A stretch of DNA of 64,000 nt, from NCBI GenBank assembly GCA_964557295.1, contig CAZKZP010000007.1:27306-91305 (forward strand). Direction: 5' to 3'. This DNA is from JBFMHP01 sp964557295 (lineage in GTDB: Bacteria > Pseudomonadota > Gammaproteobacteria > RBG-16-57-12). A program made the position numbers and the translations under genes. Shown here in pieces: positions 44,867 to 53,823 of this stretch (position 1 is the first letter of the stretch; every line of letters starts with the position of its first letter). The notes beneath the pieces were generated by a model that worked only from the letters and a program-made list of their open reading frames with translations, ran no database searches and was not told the DNA's origin.

Positions 44867-45150
44867 TTCGCTTGCTGCGCCGGCGGCGGATAATTGAGGA
44901 TCGAGAGCTTGTTGGCTTGGGCGAAGTGCATGATGTAACTGAACATCTCGGGATGCAGATGCTCTATCGCGGGGTCGATCGACACGCACTTGATGCCATT
45001 GATGGTCAAAGGATACAGCATCGGTGAATAATTGATGCGATGATCCCGGCCGTATTTGGACAGGGCCCCGCACATGCGTTCCGCCCAGTCGCTCGGCCGG
45101 AACGGACGTCCTTCAGTGGTGATCCCTTCGATGATGATTCTGGCAGGCAT
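44857..45150 (-). CDS. DUF3579 family protein
   Basis: A 97-residue protein, MPARIIIEGITTEGRPFRPS, with DWAERMCGALSKYGRDHRIN and VSIDPAIEHLHPEMFSYIMH typical of DUF3579 proteins in beta- and gammaproteobacteria. No function is known. An earlier in-frame Met (45219) exists, but the family N-terminus matches ATG 45150. It is convergent with def. Confidence 0.82.
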   Translation of the reverse strand: MPARIIIEGITTEGRPFRPSDWAERMCGALSKYGRDHRINYSPMLYPLTINGIKCVSIDPAIEHLHPEMFSYIMHFAQANKLSILNYPPPAQQANQG

Positions 45151-45296
45151 GCGATCTACGGCGGTGTGTGGAGCGTTGCGTTTCAATTCCTGCGCATGAT
45201 CGCACAATTCCCCTGGCATTTATAGTGGCGCAGGGAAATTTGCCGCGAATTTCACAATAATTAACCGTTGATGTGACGGGTCTTTTCTTGAAGTGG

Positions 45297-45342
45297 ATGA
45301 CGAATTTAGGCTTTGTCATTTCCATTCTGCGCGGAATATAAT
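45297..45342 (+). promoter_or_regulatory. ilvB upstream signals: promoter and/or leader peptide
   Basis: Two readings overlap. A strong sigma-70 promoter is TTGTCA (45313-45318), 18 bases, TATAAT (45337-45342). A 14-codon ORF from ATG 45297, MTNLGFVISILRGI, is rich in Ile, Val and Leu, as expected of an ilv attenuation leader. Both cannot be in use from the same message. The promoter match is the stronger. Confidence 0.5.
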
Positions 45343-45403
45343 CGCGAGTTCGGGTTTCGAGAATTTTTGCCCATCGCGGGTAATCGAGCAGGGGAGATAT
45401 TGC

Positions 45404-47098
45404 GTGGAATTGACCGGTGCCGAGATTCTGGTTCGTTGTTTGGCAGACGAAGGCGTCGACTATTTGTTTGGCTATCCGGGCGGCGCGGTGCTGCACATCT
45501 ACGACGCGCTCTACCGCCAGGACAAGGTGAATCATATCCTGGTCCGCCATGAGCAGGCGGCCACCCATGCCGCCGACGGCTATGCGCGTTCGACCGGCAA
45601 GCCCGGTGTGGTGCTGGTGACCTCCGGCCCCGGCGCGACCAATGCCGTGACCGGGATCGCCACGGCCTATATGGATTCCATCCCGATGGTGGTGATCACG
45701 GGCCAGGTTCCGACCAGCCTGATCGGCAACGATGCCTTCCAAGAGGTCGATTCGATCGGCATCACGCGTCCCTGCGTCAAACACAATTTCCTGGTCAAGG
45801 ACGTCAAGGATCTCGCGGTAACGCTGAAAAAGGCCTTCTATATCGCGACAACCGGCCGGCCCGGCCCGGTGGTGGTGGATATTCCGAAGGATGTCACCGC
45901 GGCCAAGACCGAGTATCACTATCCGAAGAAGGTCGAGATCCGCTCGTACAATCCGGTGACCAAGGGGCACCCCAAGCAGATCAAGAAGGCGGTGGAGCTG
46001 ATGCTCTCGGCCAAGCGTCCGATGATCTACACCGGCGGCGGCGTCATCCTGGATGATGCCTCCAAGCAGCTGGTGGAGCTGACCCGCCTGTTGGGTTATC
46101 CGATCACCAATACCCTGATGGGCCTGGGCGCGTACCCTTCCTCCGACAAACAGTTCCTCGGCATGTTGGGCATGCACGGCACCTACGAGGCCAATATGGC
46201 GATGCACCACTGCGATGTGCTGATCGCCATCGGCGCGCGCTTCGATGACCGCGTGACCGGCAACGTCAAGAAGTTCTGCCCCGACGCCCGCATCGTCCAT
46301 GTCGACGTGGACCCCTCGTCGATCTCCAAGAACGTCAAGGTCGACGTGCCGATCGTCGGCACGGTCGGCAGCGTGCTCAAGGAGATGCTGAAGCTGCTCA
46401 AGGAAGAAGGCGGCGCGCCGGATCAAGAGGCGCTGGCCGCCTGGTGGAAGCTGATCAACGAATGGCGCGCGATGAATTGCCTGAAGTATGAGCAGAACGC
46501 CGAGGTGATCAAGCCGCAATACGTGGTGCAGATGCTGCACAAGGTCACCAAGGGCGATGCCTATGTTTGTTCAGACGTGGGGCAGCACCAGATGTTCGCC
46601 GCGCAGTTCTATGGCTTCGACAAGCCGCGCCGCTGGATCAATTCCGGCGGCCTCGGTACAATGGGCTTCGGTCTGCCGGCGGCGATGGGCGTGCAGTTTG
46701 CTTACCCGGATGCGAAGGTGGCGTGCGTCACGGGCGAGGGCAGTATCCAGATGAATATCCAGGAACTGTCGACCTGCAAGCAGTATGGGTTGCCGATCAA
46801 GATCGTCAATCTCAACAACCGCTTTCTCGGCATGGTCCGGCAGTGGCAGGAGTTTTTCTACGACCGGCGCTATTCCATGTCCTACATGGATGCGCTTCCG
46901 GATTTCGTCAAGCTCGCGGAAAGTTACGGCCATGTCGGCATGCAGATCGAAAAGCCGTCCGATGTCGAGGGCGCGCTGATCGAGGCCTTCAAGCTGAAAG
47001 ACCGCCTGGTGTTCCTGGACTTCATCACCGATCAACAAGAAAACGTCTATCCGATGATTCCTGCCGGTGCAGGTCTCAATGAAATGATTTTGGTATAA
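45404..47098 (+). CDS. ilvB: Acetolactate synthase large subunit
   Basis: A 564-residue ThDP enzyme that makes acetolactate or acetohydroxybutyrate for Val, Leu and Ile. Signatures are VDYLFGYPGGAVLHIYDALY, LVRHEQAATHAADGYARSTG (catalytic Glu), VLVTSGPGATNAVTGIATAY, GTMGFGLPAAMGVQFAYPDA and the ThDP motif GEGSIQMNIQELSTC...NN. The start is GTG 45404, behind AGGGGAG (product VELTGAEILVRCL). ilvN follows after 4 bases. ilvB-ilvN-ilvC form one operon. Confidence 0.95.
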   Translation: MELTGAEILVRCLADEGVDYLFGYPGGAVLHIYDALYRQDKVNHILVRHEQAATHAADGYARSTGKPGVVLVTSGPGATNAVTGIATAYMDSIPMVVITGQVPTSLIGNDAFQEVDSIGITRPCVKHNFLVKDVKDLAVTLKKAFYIATTGRPGPVVVDIPKDVTAAKTEYHYPKKVEIRSYNPVTKGHPKQIKKAVELMLSAKRPMIYTGGGVILDDASKQLVELTRLLGYPITNTLMGLGAYPSSDKQFLGMLGMHGTYEANMAMHHCDVLIAIGARFDDRVTGNVKKFCPDARIVHVDVDPSSISKNVKVDVPIVGTVGSVLKEMLKLLKEEGGAPDQEALAAWWKLINEWRAMNCLKYEQNAEVIKPQYVVQMLHKVTKGDAYVCSDVGQHQMFAAQFYGFDKPRRWINSGGLGTMGFGLPAAMGVQFAYPDAKVACVTGEGSIQMNIQELSTCKQYGLPIKIVNLNNRFLGMVRQWQEFFYDRRYSMSYMDALPDFVKLAESYGHVGMQIEKPSDVEGALIEAFKLKDRLVFLDFITDQQENVYPMIPAGAGLNEMILV

Positions 47099-47102
47099 CT
47101 GT

Positions 47103-47597
47103 ATGCGGCACATCATATCGATACTGCTGGAGAATGAAGCGGGCGCCCTCTCGCGCGTGGCGGGCTTGTTTTCGGCCCGGGGTTACAATATCGAATCTCT
47201 GACCGTCGCCCCGACGGAGGATCCCTCGCTCTCGCGCATGACGCTGGTCACGCGCGGGTCGGATGAGATCGTCGAACAGATCGTCAAGCAGCTCAACAAG
47301 CTCATCGACGTGGTCAAGCTGATCGACCTCACCGAGGGACCGCACATCGAGCGCGAGATGATGATGATCAAGGTCAGCACCACCAACGGCAACGCCCGGG
47401 AAGAGGTCAAGCGCCTGGCCGACATCTTCCGCGGCCGCATCATCGATGTCAGCGATGAGACCTACACCATCGAGCTGACGGGCACGGGCGACAAGCTCGA
47501 TGCCTTCATCAGCGCCCTGGGCGAAATACCGATCCTGGAGACCGTCCGCTCGGGGGTGTCGGCCATCTCGCGTGGTTCCAAGGGGCTGAGTCTGTAA
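47103..47597 (+). CDS. ilvN: Acetolactate synthase small (regulatory) subunit
   Basis: A 164-residue protein with an N-terminal ACT domain (MRHIISILLENEAGALSRVA, FSARGYNIESLTVAPTEDPS) and the C-terminal ALS_ss_C domain (REEVKRLADIFRGRIIDVSD). It confers valine feedback on IlvB. The length is like IlvH/IlvN of other gammaproteobacteria (163). Confidence 0.95.
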   Translation: MRHIISILLENEAGALSRVAGLFSARGYNIESLTVAPTEDPSLSRMTLVTRGSDEIVEQIVKQLNKLIDVVKLIDLTEGPHIEREMMMIKVSTTNGNAREEVKRLADIFRGRIIDVSDETYTIELTGTGDKLDAFISALGEIPILETVRSGVSAISRGSKGLSL

Positions 47598-47670
47598 GTT
47601 TTCGGGAGTGGGGCGCGTCCCCGGTCCATGTACGGTTTTGATATTCACTAAGTTAGAAGGAAGAGTTTCA

Positions 47671-48687
47671 ATGGCACTGAACATGTATTACGACAAAGAC
47701 TGCGACATCGCGCTGATCAAGGGCAAGAAGGTCGCGATCATCGGTTATGGCTCGCAAGGCCATGCGCATGCCTGCAACCTGAAGGATTCGGGCGTGGATG
47801 TCGTCGTCGGTCTGCGGCCGGGTTCCGCTACGGTCAAGAAAGCGGAAAACGCCGGCCTGAAAGTGGCCGCCGTCCCCGAGGCGGTGAAGTCCGCCGATGT
47901 GGTGATGATCCTCACGCCCGATGAATTCCAGTCCGTCCTGTACAAAAACGAGATCGAGCCGAACCTGAAGAAGGGCGCGACCCTGGCCTTCGCCCACGGC
48001 TTCAGCATCCTCTACAACCAGATCGTCCCGCGCGCCGACCTGGACGTGATCATGATCGCGCCCAAGGCCCCGGGCCATACCGTGCGCAACGAGTTCGTCA
48101 AAGGCGGCGGCATCCCCGATCTGATCGCCGTGCACCAGAACGCCTCCGGCAACGCCAAGAAGCTGGCGCTGTCGTATGCCTCCGCCATCGGTGGCGGGCG
48201 CACCGGCATCATCGAAACCACGTTCAAGGACGAGACCGAGACGGATTTGTTCGGTGAACAGGCCGTGTTGTGCGGCGGCGCGGTGGAGCTGGTCAAGGCC
48301 GGATTCGAGACCCTGGTCGAGGCCGGTTACGCGCCGGAAATGGCCTATTTCGAGTGCCTGCACGAACTGAAACTCATCGTCGATCTGATGTATGAGGGCG
48401 GCATCGCCAACATGAACTACTCGATCTCCAACAACGCGGAGTACGGCGAGTACGTCACCGGCCCGCGCGTGATCAACGAGCAAAGCCGCCAGGCAATGCG
48501 CGAGGCACTGAAGAACATCCAGACCGGTGATTACGCCAAGCGGTTCATCATGGAAGGTCAGACCAATTATCCGCAGATGACGGCGATGCGCCGCTTGAAC
48601 GCCGCGCATCCCATCGAGCAGGTGGGTGAAAGGCTGCGCGGCATGATGCCGTGGATCACCAAGATCGTGGATAAGAGCAAGAACTGA
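47671..48687 (+). CDS. ilvC: Ketol-acid reductoisomerase
   Basis: A 338-residue class I enzyme. The Rossmann motif is VAIIGYGSQGHAHACNLKDS, followed by VGLRPGSATVKKAENAG. The Mg-binding helices carry TDLFGEQAVLCGGAVELVKA and ECLHELKLIVDLMYEGGIAN. GAAGGAAGAG precedes the ATG. It converts acetolactate to the dihydroxy acid and is followed by a strong terminator. Confidence 0.97.
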   Translation: MALNMYYDKDCDIALIKGKKVAIIGYGSQGHAHACNLKDSGVDVVVGLRPGSATVKKAENAGLKVAAVPEAVKSADVVMILTPDEFQSVLYKNEIEPNLKKGATLAFAHGFSILYNQIVPRADLDVIMIAPKAPGHTVRNEFVKGGGIPDLIAVHQNASGNAKKLALSYASAIGGGRTGIIETTFKDETETDLFGEQAVLCGGAVELVKAGFETLVEAGYAPEMAYFECLHELKLIVDLMYEGGIANMNYSISNNAEYGEYVTGPRVINEQSRQAMREALKNIQTGDYAKRFIMEGQTNYPQMTAMRRLNAAHPIEQVGERLRGMMPWITKIVDKSKN

Positions 48688-48705
48688 TCTTACGCGGTCA
48701 GTCAC

Positions 48706-48743
48706 GCAAGGGGGAGAAGCCGGTGGTTTCTCCCCCTTTTGCG
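48706..48743 (+). terminator. Rho-independent terminator after ilvC
   Basis: gcaagggggagaa, an 8-base loop region, ttctcccccttttgc: a stem of about 12 base pairs with a T-run inside the 3' arm. It ends the ilvBNC operon. Confidence 0.85.
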
Positions 48744-48832
48744 TTCCCGTCCGCGCGAATTGAAGAGGCTGGCAATATCTAGCCAGCTGTACCACAATAA
48801 GCCGCACATTCGAGAGAGCTCACAGGGGCGAT

Positions 48833-49633
48833 ATGACCGATCAGGATCCAACGCAGCACACCGAGATCAAACAGCGCAAGGGTATTTATCTGCTGCCCAA
48901 TCTGTTCACGACCGCCTGCCTGTTCGCCGGGTTCTACGCCATCGTCGCGGCGATGCACAATCGCTTCGAAGCGGCGGCGGTGGCCATCTTCGTCGCCATG
49001 GTCATGGATGGGCTCGACGGCCGGGTGGCGCGGCTGACCAATACCCAGAGTGCCTTCGGCGCGCAGTATGATTCGCTGGCCGACATGATTTCGTTTGGAC
49101 TGGCGCCGGCCCTGGTCATCTATGTCTGGGCCTTGTCGGGCCTGGGCAAGCTCGGCTGGCTGGCGGCGTTCGTCTATACGGCGTGCGCCGCGTTGCGGCT
49201 GGCCCGCTTCAATATCCAGATCGGCGTGGCGGACAAGCGCTATTTCACGGGGCTGGCCAGCCCGGCGGCGGCCGCGACGGTGGCGGGCCTGGTCTGGCTT
49301 GGCTATGATTGGGAGTTCTCGGGCAAGGCGGTCATGATCTTTGCCGCCATCATCACGCTCGGTGTCGGATTCTTGATGGTGAGCACCATCCGTTATCGCA
49401 GCTTCAAGGATATCGATCTCAAGGGCAAGGTGCCGTTCGTGACCGTGCTCATGGTGATGCTGATTTATGTCTCCATTGCCATGGATCCGCCCACCGTGTT
49501 GTTTTCGATCTTCATCGCCTATGCCTTGTCCGGCCCGGTCCTGACCTTGATCGCATGGTATCGCGCGCGCGACAAACAAGGTCCGCAGGAGCCGCCGGAG
49601 GATCGGGCCGAGGACGATGAAAAGACGGTCTGA
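48833..49633 (+). CDS. pssA: CDP-diacylglycerol-serine O-phosphatidyltransferase
   Basis: A 266-residue integral membrane protein of the CDP-alcohol phosphatidyltransferase family, with the DG-x2-AR-x8-G-x3-D-x3-D motif as DGLDGRVARLTNTQSAFGAQ YDSLAD. It makes phosphatidylserine, the precursor of phosphatidylethanolamine. This is the multi-span type (as in Bacillus and many proteobacteria), not the phospholipase D-like E. coli enzyme. The ilvBNC-pssA-leuA order is common. Confidence 0.93.
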   Translation: MTDQDPTQHTEIKQRKGIYLLPNLFTTACLFAGFYAIVAAMHNRFEAAAVAIFVAMVMDGLDGRVARLTNTQSAFGAQYDSLADMISFGLAPALVIYVWALSGLGKLGWLAAFVYTACAALRLARFNIQIGVADKRYFTGLASPAAAATVAGLVWLGYDWEFSGKAVMIFAAIITLGVGFLMVSTIRYRSFKDIDLKGKVPFVTVLMVMLIYVSIAMDPPTVLFSIFIAYALSGPVLTLIAWYRARDKQGPQEPPEDRAEDDEKTV

Positions 49634-49659
49634 GCAAGCAGTCATCCGCGTGTTCGGGC

Positions 49660-49688
49660 TTGGCAACGGCCGGTGAAGACGCTATAGT
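49660..49688 (+). promoter_or_regulatory. Sigma-70 promoter of leuA
   Basis: TTGGCA, 17 bases, TATAGT, each 5 of 6 against consensus. The predicted start (about 49695) lies 28 bases before the leader-peptide ATG. Confidence 0.65.
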
Positions 49689-49722
49689 CTCAATCAAGAC
49701 CACGGACATTCTTGATCCTCAA

Positions 49723-49842
49723 ATGACTCGTTACAACGCTATCCCATCCCGCATACGCCATGCGCATCCCGCGCAGGTTTACGCGCGTTCCTCCTCCGTC
49801 TCCACCTCTCTGCTGCGACTGCTGCCGCTGTGCGGCGAATAA
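49723..49842 (+). CDS. leuA leader peptide (candidate attenuator)
   Basis: A 39-codon ORF in the leuA leader: MTRYNAIPSRIRHAHPAQVY then ARSSSVSTSLLRLLPLCGE. Five Leu codons, all CTG, fall within seven codons near the end (LLRLLPL), the pattern of amino-acid attenuators. It stops 94 bases before leuA. An inverted repeat follows (49872-49905). Ribosome stalling at low leucyl-tRNA would change folding of the leader; this mechanism is inferred. Confidence 0.6.
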   Translation: MTRYNAIPSRIRHAHPAQVYARSSSVSTSLLRLLPLCGE

Positions 49843-49871
49843 TCCTTTCTTCTAATTTATTTTTTACGCAG

Positions 49872-49905
49872 GCAATGCACCAACAGACGCCGCGTCTGGC
49901 ATTGC
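49872..49905 (+). promoter_or_regulatory. Hairpin in the leuA leader
   Basis: gcaatgc and gcattgc enclose an inner cagacg...cgtctg stem with a 5' bulge. A run of six T follows only after 14 bases (aacggaatttttt), so it is not a textbook terminator. It may be the attenuator stem or a competing structure. Confidence 0.4.
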
Positions 49906-49936
49906 AGGGATAACGGAATTTTTTCGGAGCAGCAAC

Positions 49937-51472
49937 ATGAAAGACAAATTGATCATTTTTGACACGACCTTGCGCGATGGCGAGCAAAGCCCCGGTGCGT
50001 CGATGACCAAAGAGGAGAAGGTGCGCATCGCCAAGGCGCTCGAACGCATGCGGGTGGATGTCATCGAGGCCGGATTTCCCCGCGCCAGCCGCGGCGATTT
50101 CGAGTCGGTGCAGGCAGTCGCCCGCGAGGTGAAAGATAGCACCGTCTGCGGCCTGGCGCGCGCCCTCGACGCCGATATCGATGAGGCAGGCGCGGCGCTG
50201 AAGGGCGCGCATTCGGCGCGCATCCACACCTTCATCGCCACCTCGCCGATCCACATGCAGATGAAGCTGCGCATGTCGCCGGATGAAGTGGTCGAGCGCG
50301 CGGTCGCCGCCGTCAAGCGCGCGCGCCAGCATACCGACAATGTCGAGTTTTCACCGGAAGACGCGGGACGTTCCGAGCTGGATTTTCTCTGCCGCGTGAT
50401 CGAGGCGGTGATTAAGGCCGGCGCACGCACCATCAATATTCCCGATACCGTCGGCTACAACGTGCCGCACCAGTTCGGCGAGCTGATCCGCAAGCTGATC
50501 GAACGTGTGCCGAATGCGGATAAGGCCGTGTTCTCGGTGCACTGTCATAACGACCTCGGATTGGCGGTGGCCAATTCACTCGCCGCCGTGCTCAACGGCG
50601 CGCGCCAGGTGGAATGCACCATCAACGGTCTCGGCGAACGCGCCGGCAACGCGGCGTTGGAAGAGATCGTGATGGCGGTACACACGCGCCGCGACATCTT
50701 CCACTGCGATACCACCCTGGACACCACGCAGATCATGACCTGCTCGCGGCTGGTCTCCAGCATCACCGGGTTTCCGGTGCAGCCCAACAAGGCGATCGTC
50801 GGGGCCAATGCCTTCGCGCACGAATCCGGCATCCATCAGGACGGCGTGCTCAAAAGCCGCGAGACCTACGAAATCATGCGCGCCCAGGATGTGGGCTGGG
50901 CCGCCAACCGCATGGTGCTCGGCAAACATTCCGGCCGCAATGCCTTCCGCTCGCGGATGGAAGAGCTCGGGGTGGCCTTCGCTTCGGAAGAAGAGCTCAA
51001 CGCGGTCTTCACCCGCTTCAAGGATCTGGCCGACAAGAAGCACGAGATCTATGACGAGGATCTCCAGGCCTTGGTGACGGACGCCAATATCCAGTCCGAG
51101 AACGAGCACATCAAACTGGTGTCACTCAAGGTGTGTTCCGAGACCGGCGAGATCCCGTGCGCCCGCGTGACGCTCACCATCAACGGCGACGAGCGCTCGG
51201 GCACCTCCGAGGGCAGCGGCCCGGTCGATGCGACATACAAGGCCATCGAATCGCTGGTCAGCAGCAAGACCGAGCTGCAACTGTATTCGGTCAACAACAT
51301 CACCAGCGGGACGGACTCCCAGGGCGAGGTCACCGTGCGGCTGGAGAAGGCCGGGCGCATCGTCAACGGCCAGGGGTCGGACACCGACATCGTCATCGCC
51401 TCCGCCAAGGCCTATGTGAATGCGCTCAATCGCATCATAGCGCCGGAGGTGCGCGCCCACCCGCAGGTGTGA
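49937..51472 (+). CDS. leuA: 2-isopropylmalate synthase
   Basis: A 511-residue enzyme for the first committed step of leucine synthesis. It begins MKDKLIIFDTTLRDGEQSPG (catalytic Arg, metal Asp), has VFSVHCHNDLGLAVANSLAA and GLGERAGNAALEEIVMAVHT (metal His and Asp), then the C-terminal LeuA dimer/allosteric domain (about 390-505, with the GSGPVDATYKAIESLV feedback region). The length is that of the family. Translation is likely tuned by the leucine-rich leader upstream. Confidence 0.97.
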   Translation: MKDKLIIFDTTLRDGEQSPGASMTKEEKVRIAKALERMRVDVIEAGFPRASRGDFESVQAVAREVKDSTVCGLARALDADIDEAGAALKGAHSARIHTFIATSPIHMQMKLRMSPDEVVERAVAAVKRARQHTDNVEFSPEDAGRSELDFLCRVIEAVIKAGARTINIPDTVGYNVPHQFGELIRKLIERVPNADKAVFSVHCHNDLGLAVANSLAAVLNGARQVECTINGLGERAGNAALEEIVMAVHTRRDIFHCDTTLDTTQIMTCSRLVSSITGFPVQPNKAIVGANAFAHESGIHQDGVLKSRETYEIMRAQDVGWAANRMVLGKHSGRNAFRSRMEELGVAFASEEELNAVFTRFKDLADKKHEIYDEDLQALVTDANIQSENEHIKLVSLKVCSETGEIPCARVTLTINGDERSGTSEGSGPVDATYKAIESLVSSKTELQLYSVNNITSGTDSQGEVTVRLEKAGRIVNGQGSDTDIVIASAKAYVNALNRIIAPEVRAHPQV

Positions 51473-51479
51473 CGAAGCC

Positions 51480-52256
51480 ATGTTGAGCGAACGGCAGCTG
51501 CGTTATCTTTCCGCGATGGGCATCCCGGCCTGGCAGAGACGCCATGCGCCGGAGCATCCGGGAGAGATGACGGCTGCCGACCCTGTGGCGCCGTCAGCCG
51601 CGCTGGTGGAGCCGCGCGCGGGATCGCACGCGCAAATCGAGCCGAGGGAGTCCTTGTCTCCGGAACCGGCCCCACATCCGCCCGTTGATCCGAGTGCGCT
51701 CGACTGGCCGGCATTGCAGGAGGCGGTGCGGGGCTGCATGTCTTGTCCGCTGGCGCAGACACGCACGCAAACCGTCTTTGGCGTCGGCGACCCGCATGCG
51801 GCGTGGATGTTCGTGGGCGAGGCGCCCGGGGCGGAAGAAGACCGTCAGGGGCTTCCGTTCGTCGGCCGCGCGGGACAGCTGCTGACGGCCATGCTGCAGG
51901 CCATGGGCATGAAGCGCGAGGAGGTGTATATCGCCAATGTGCTCAAGTGCCGTCCTCCCGGCAATCGCGATCCGCAACCGGAAGAAGTGCGCCAGTGCGA
52001 AGGCTATCTCAAGCGTCAAGTCGCCTTGGTCAATCCCAAGATCATGGTCGCGCTCGGGCGGATCGCCGCTCAGAACCTGCTCAAGACCGATGAATCGCTC
52101 GCCAAACTGCGCGGTAAGGTTTTCCGCTATGGCGCGGCCCAGATTCCCTTGGTTGTTACCTACCACCCGGCCTATTTATTGCGCAATCCGGCCGACAAGG
52201 CCAAGGTGTGGCAAGATCTGTGTTTTGCCATGCAAGTGGCCAAGTCCCGGCCCTAG
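51480..52256 (+). CDS. Type-4 uracil-DNA glycosylase (4Fe-4S)
   Basis: A 258-residue protein. The first 75 residues are Pro/Ala-rich and poorly conserved. The UDG domain has VRGCMSCPLAQTRTQTVFG (two cluster Cys), FVGEAPGAEEDRQGLPFVGR (active-site motif GEAPG-x2-ED) and NVLKCRPPGNRDPQPEEVRQ with C, completing the cluster, then VTYHPAYLLRNP. It removes uracil from DNA. It lies 7 bases after leuA and just before rimI, a frequent gammaproteobacterial pairing. Confidence 0.92.
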   Translation: MLSERQLRYLSAMGIPAWQRRHAPEHPGEMTAADPVAPSAALVEPRAGSHAQIEPRESLSPEPAPHPPVDPSALDWPALQEAVRGCMSCPLAQTRTQTVFGVGDPHAAWMFVGEAPGAEEDRQGLPFVGRAGQLLTAMLQAMGMKREEVYIANVLKCRPPGNRDPQPEEVRQCEGYLKRQVALVNPKIMVALGRIAAQNLLKTDESLAKLRGKVFRYGAAQIPLVVTYHPAYLLRNPADKAKVWQDLCFAMQVAKSRP

Positions 52257-52259
52257 ATC

Positions 52260-52745
52260 ATGGACGCGCCTTTGACTTCCATGGTGCCGATGTCCCAAGG
52301 GACCCTGCGCTCGATGCATGAGGCGGATCTGCCGACGGTGATTCGCATGGATGCGGCGGCCTATCCCTTCCCCTGGACCGAGCAGATCTTCCGCGATTGC
52401 CTCCGCGCCGGTTATCTCTGCTGTGTATATGAAAACGAAGCGGCCATTCTCGGTTACGGAGTGCTGGCCTTGGGCGCTGGGGAAGGGCATATCCTGAATC
52501 TGTGCGTCAGCCCCGAGCACCAAGGGCGTGGCATCGGCCGGGAACTCCTCCAGTATTTGATCGACATCGCAAAGTCTAAAAAGATCGACACGCTGTTTCT
52601 CGAGGTGCGGATCTCGAATGCGGTGGCGCGCCACTTATATCACGGTGTTGGATTCAACGAAGTCGGCATACGCAAAGGCTATTATCCCACCGCCGATGGC
52701 CGTGAGGATGCCATGGTGCTGGCCCTCACACTGGCGTATGACTAG
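52260..52745 (+). CDS. rimI: Ribosomal-protein-alanine N-acetyltransferase
   Basis: A 161-residue GNAT-family protein with acetyl-CoA motif LNLCVSPEHQGRGIGRELLQ (Q/R-x2-G-x-G/A), followed by LFLEVRISNAVARHLYHGVG and FNEVGIRKGYYPTADGREDA, typical of RimI. It acetylates the N-terminal Ala of ribosomal protein bS18. It overlaps miaA by 8 bases. Confidence 0.92.
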   Translation: MDAPLTSMVPMSQGTLRSMHEADLPTVIRMDAAAYPFPWTEQIFRDCLRAGYLCCVYENEAAILGYGVLALGAGEGHILNLCVSPEHQGRGIGRELLQYLIDIAKSKKIDTLFLEVRISNAVARHLYHGVGFNEVGIRKGYYPTADGREDAMVLALTLAYD

Positions 52746-53682
52746 TTTCCCCGCGCAATCCCCCGCCATTTTCCTGATGGGGCCGACGGCCTCCGGCAAG
52801 ACCGATCTGGCCGTGCGCCTGGTCGAGTGTCTGCCGTGTGAAGTGATCAGTGTGGACTCCGCCATGATCTACCGGGGGATGGACATCGGCACCGCCAAGC
52901 CCGATGCGGACACCCTGGCCAAGGTGCCGCACCGGCTGATCGATATCCTCGATCCCGCCGAGAGCTATTCGGCGGCTGATTTTCGCGCCGACGCCCTGCG
53001 CGAGATGGCCGAGATCGCTGCCCGCGGCCGGATTCCGCTGTTGGTCGGCGGGACCATGCTCTATTTTCGCGTGCTGCAATACGGCCTGTCGGAGCTGCCC
53101 GCCGCCGATGCCGAGGTCCGGGCCGCGCTCGAGCAAACCGCGCGCGAGCAGGGTTGGCAGGCCATGCATGCGCGACTGGCGGCGGTCGACTCCGCCTCCG
53201 CCGCACGCATCCATCCCAATGATCCGCAGCGCATCCAGCGCGCCCTTGAGGTCTATGAAATCAGCGGTAGACCTTTATCGGCGTGGTTCTCCGAACAGGA
53301 GGCATCGCAACTTCCTTACCGTATTCTCAAGATCGCCTTGGTGCCGGGTGAACGACACGTCTTACATGAACGTATCGCCCGCAGGTTCGAGCTGATGCTG
53401 GAGCAAGGCCTGGTCGACGAGGTGCAGCGGTTGCGCCAGCGCGGGGATCTGAATCTGAGTCTGCCCTCGATGCGGGCGGTCGGCTACCGGCAGGTCTGGG
53501 AGTACCTGGACGGAAAGTTCGACTATAATGTCATGAAAGACAAAGGAATAGCCGCGACGCGGCAATTGGCCAAGCGCCAAATCACCTGGATACGCTCAGA
53601 GGCCGGGGTGAGCTGGATAGATCCGCTATTGCCGCAGTTTCAGGATAGGGCATTGAAATTCTTGGAAGGCGCCCTTAACTAG
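52738..53682 (+). CDS. miaA: tRNA dimethylallyltransferase
   Basis: A 314-residue enzyme that prenylates A37 in tRNAs reading U-starting codons. The P-loop is LMGPTASGKTDLAVRLVE, with EVISVDSAMIYRGMDIGTAK (catalytic Asp) and LVGGTMLYFRVLQYGLSELP. The C-terminal part has RAVGYRQVWEYLDG and KRQITWIR. Start ATG 52738 lies within the end of rimI. hfq follows, as in most gammaproteobacteria. Confidence 0.95.
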   Translation: MTSFPAQSPAIFLMGPTASGKTDLAVRLVECLPCEVISVDSAMIYRGMDIGTAKPDADTLAKVPHRLIDILDPAESYSAADFRADALREMAEIAARGRIPLLVGGTMLYFRVLQYGLSELPAADAEVRAALEQTAREQGWQAMHARLAAVDSASAARIHPNDPQRIQRALEVYEISGRPLSAWFSEQEASQLPYRILKIALVPGERHVLHERIARRFELMLEQGLVDEVQRLRQRGDLNLSLPSMRAVGYRQVWEYLDGKFDYNVMKDKGIAATRQLAKRQITWIRSEAGVSWIDPLLPQFQDRALKFLEGALN

Positions 53683-53823
53683 TGATATCGTGGGACGGAC
53701 TCGGTGCAATATATTCGAAGATTACAGCAATAGGCCCGTTGAAATTTGGGCGGAGGATATGGATATCTTCGCGAGTACCGGCGGCTTGATTTAGACTAAT
53801 TATAATAACGATAGGAGGCTCAA

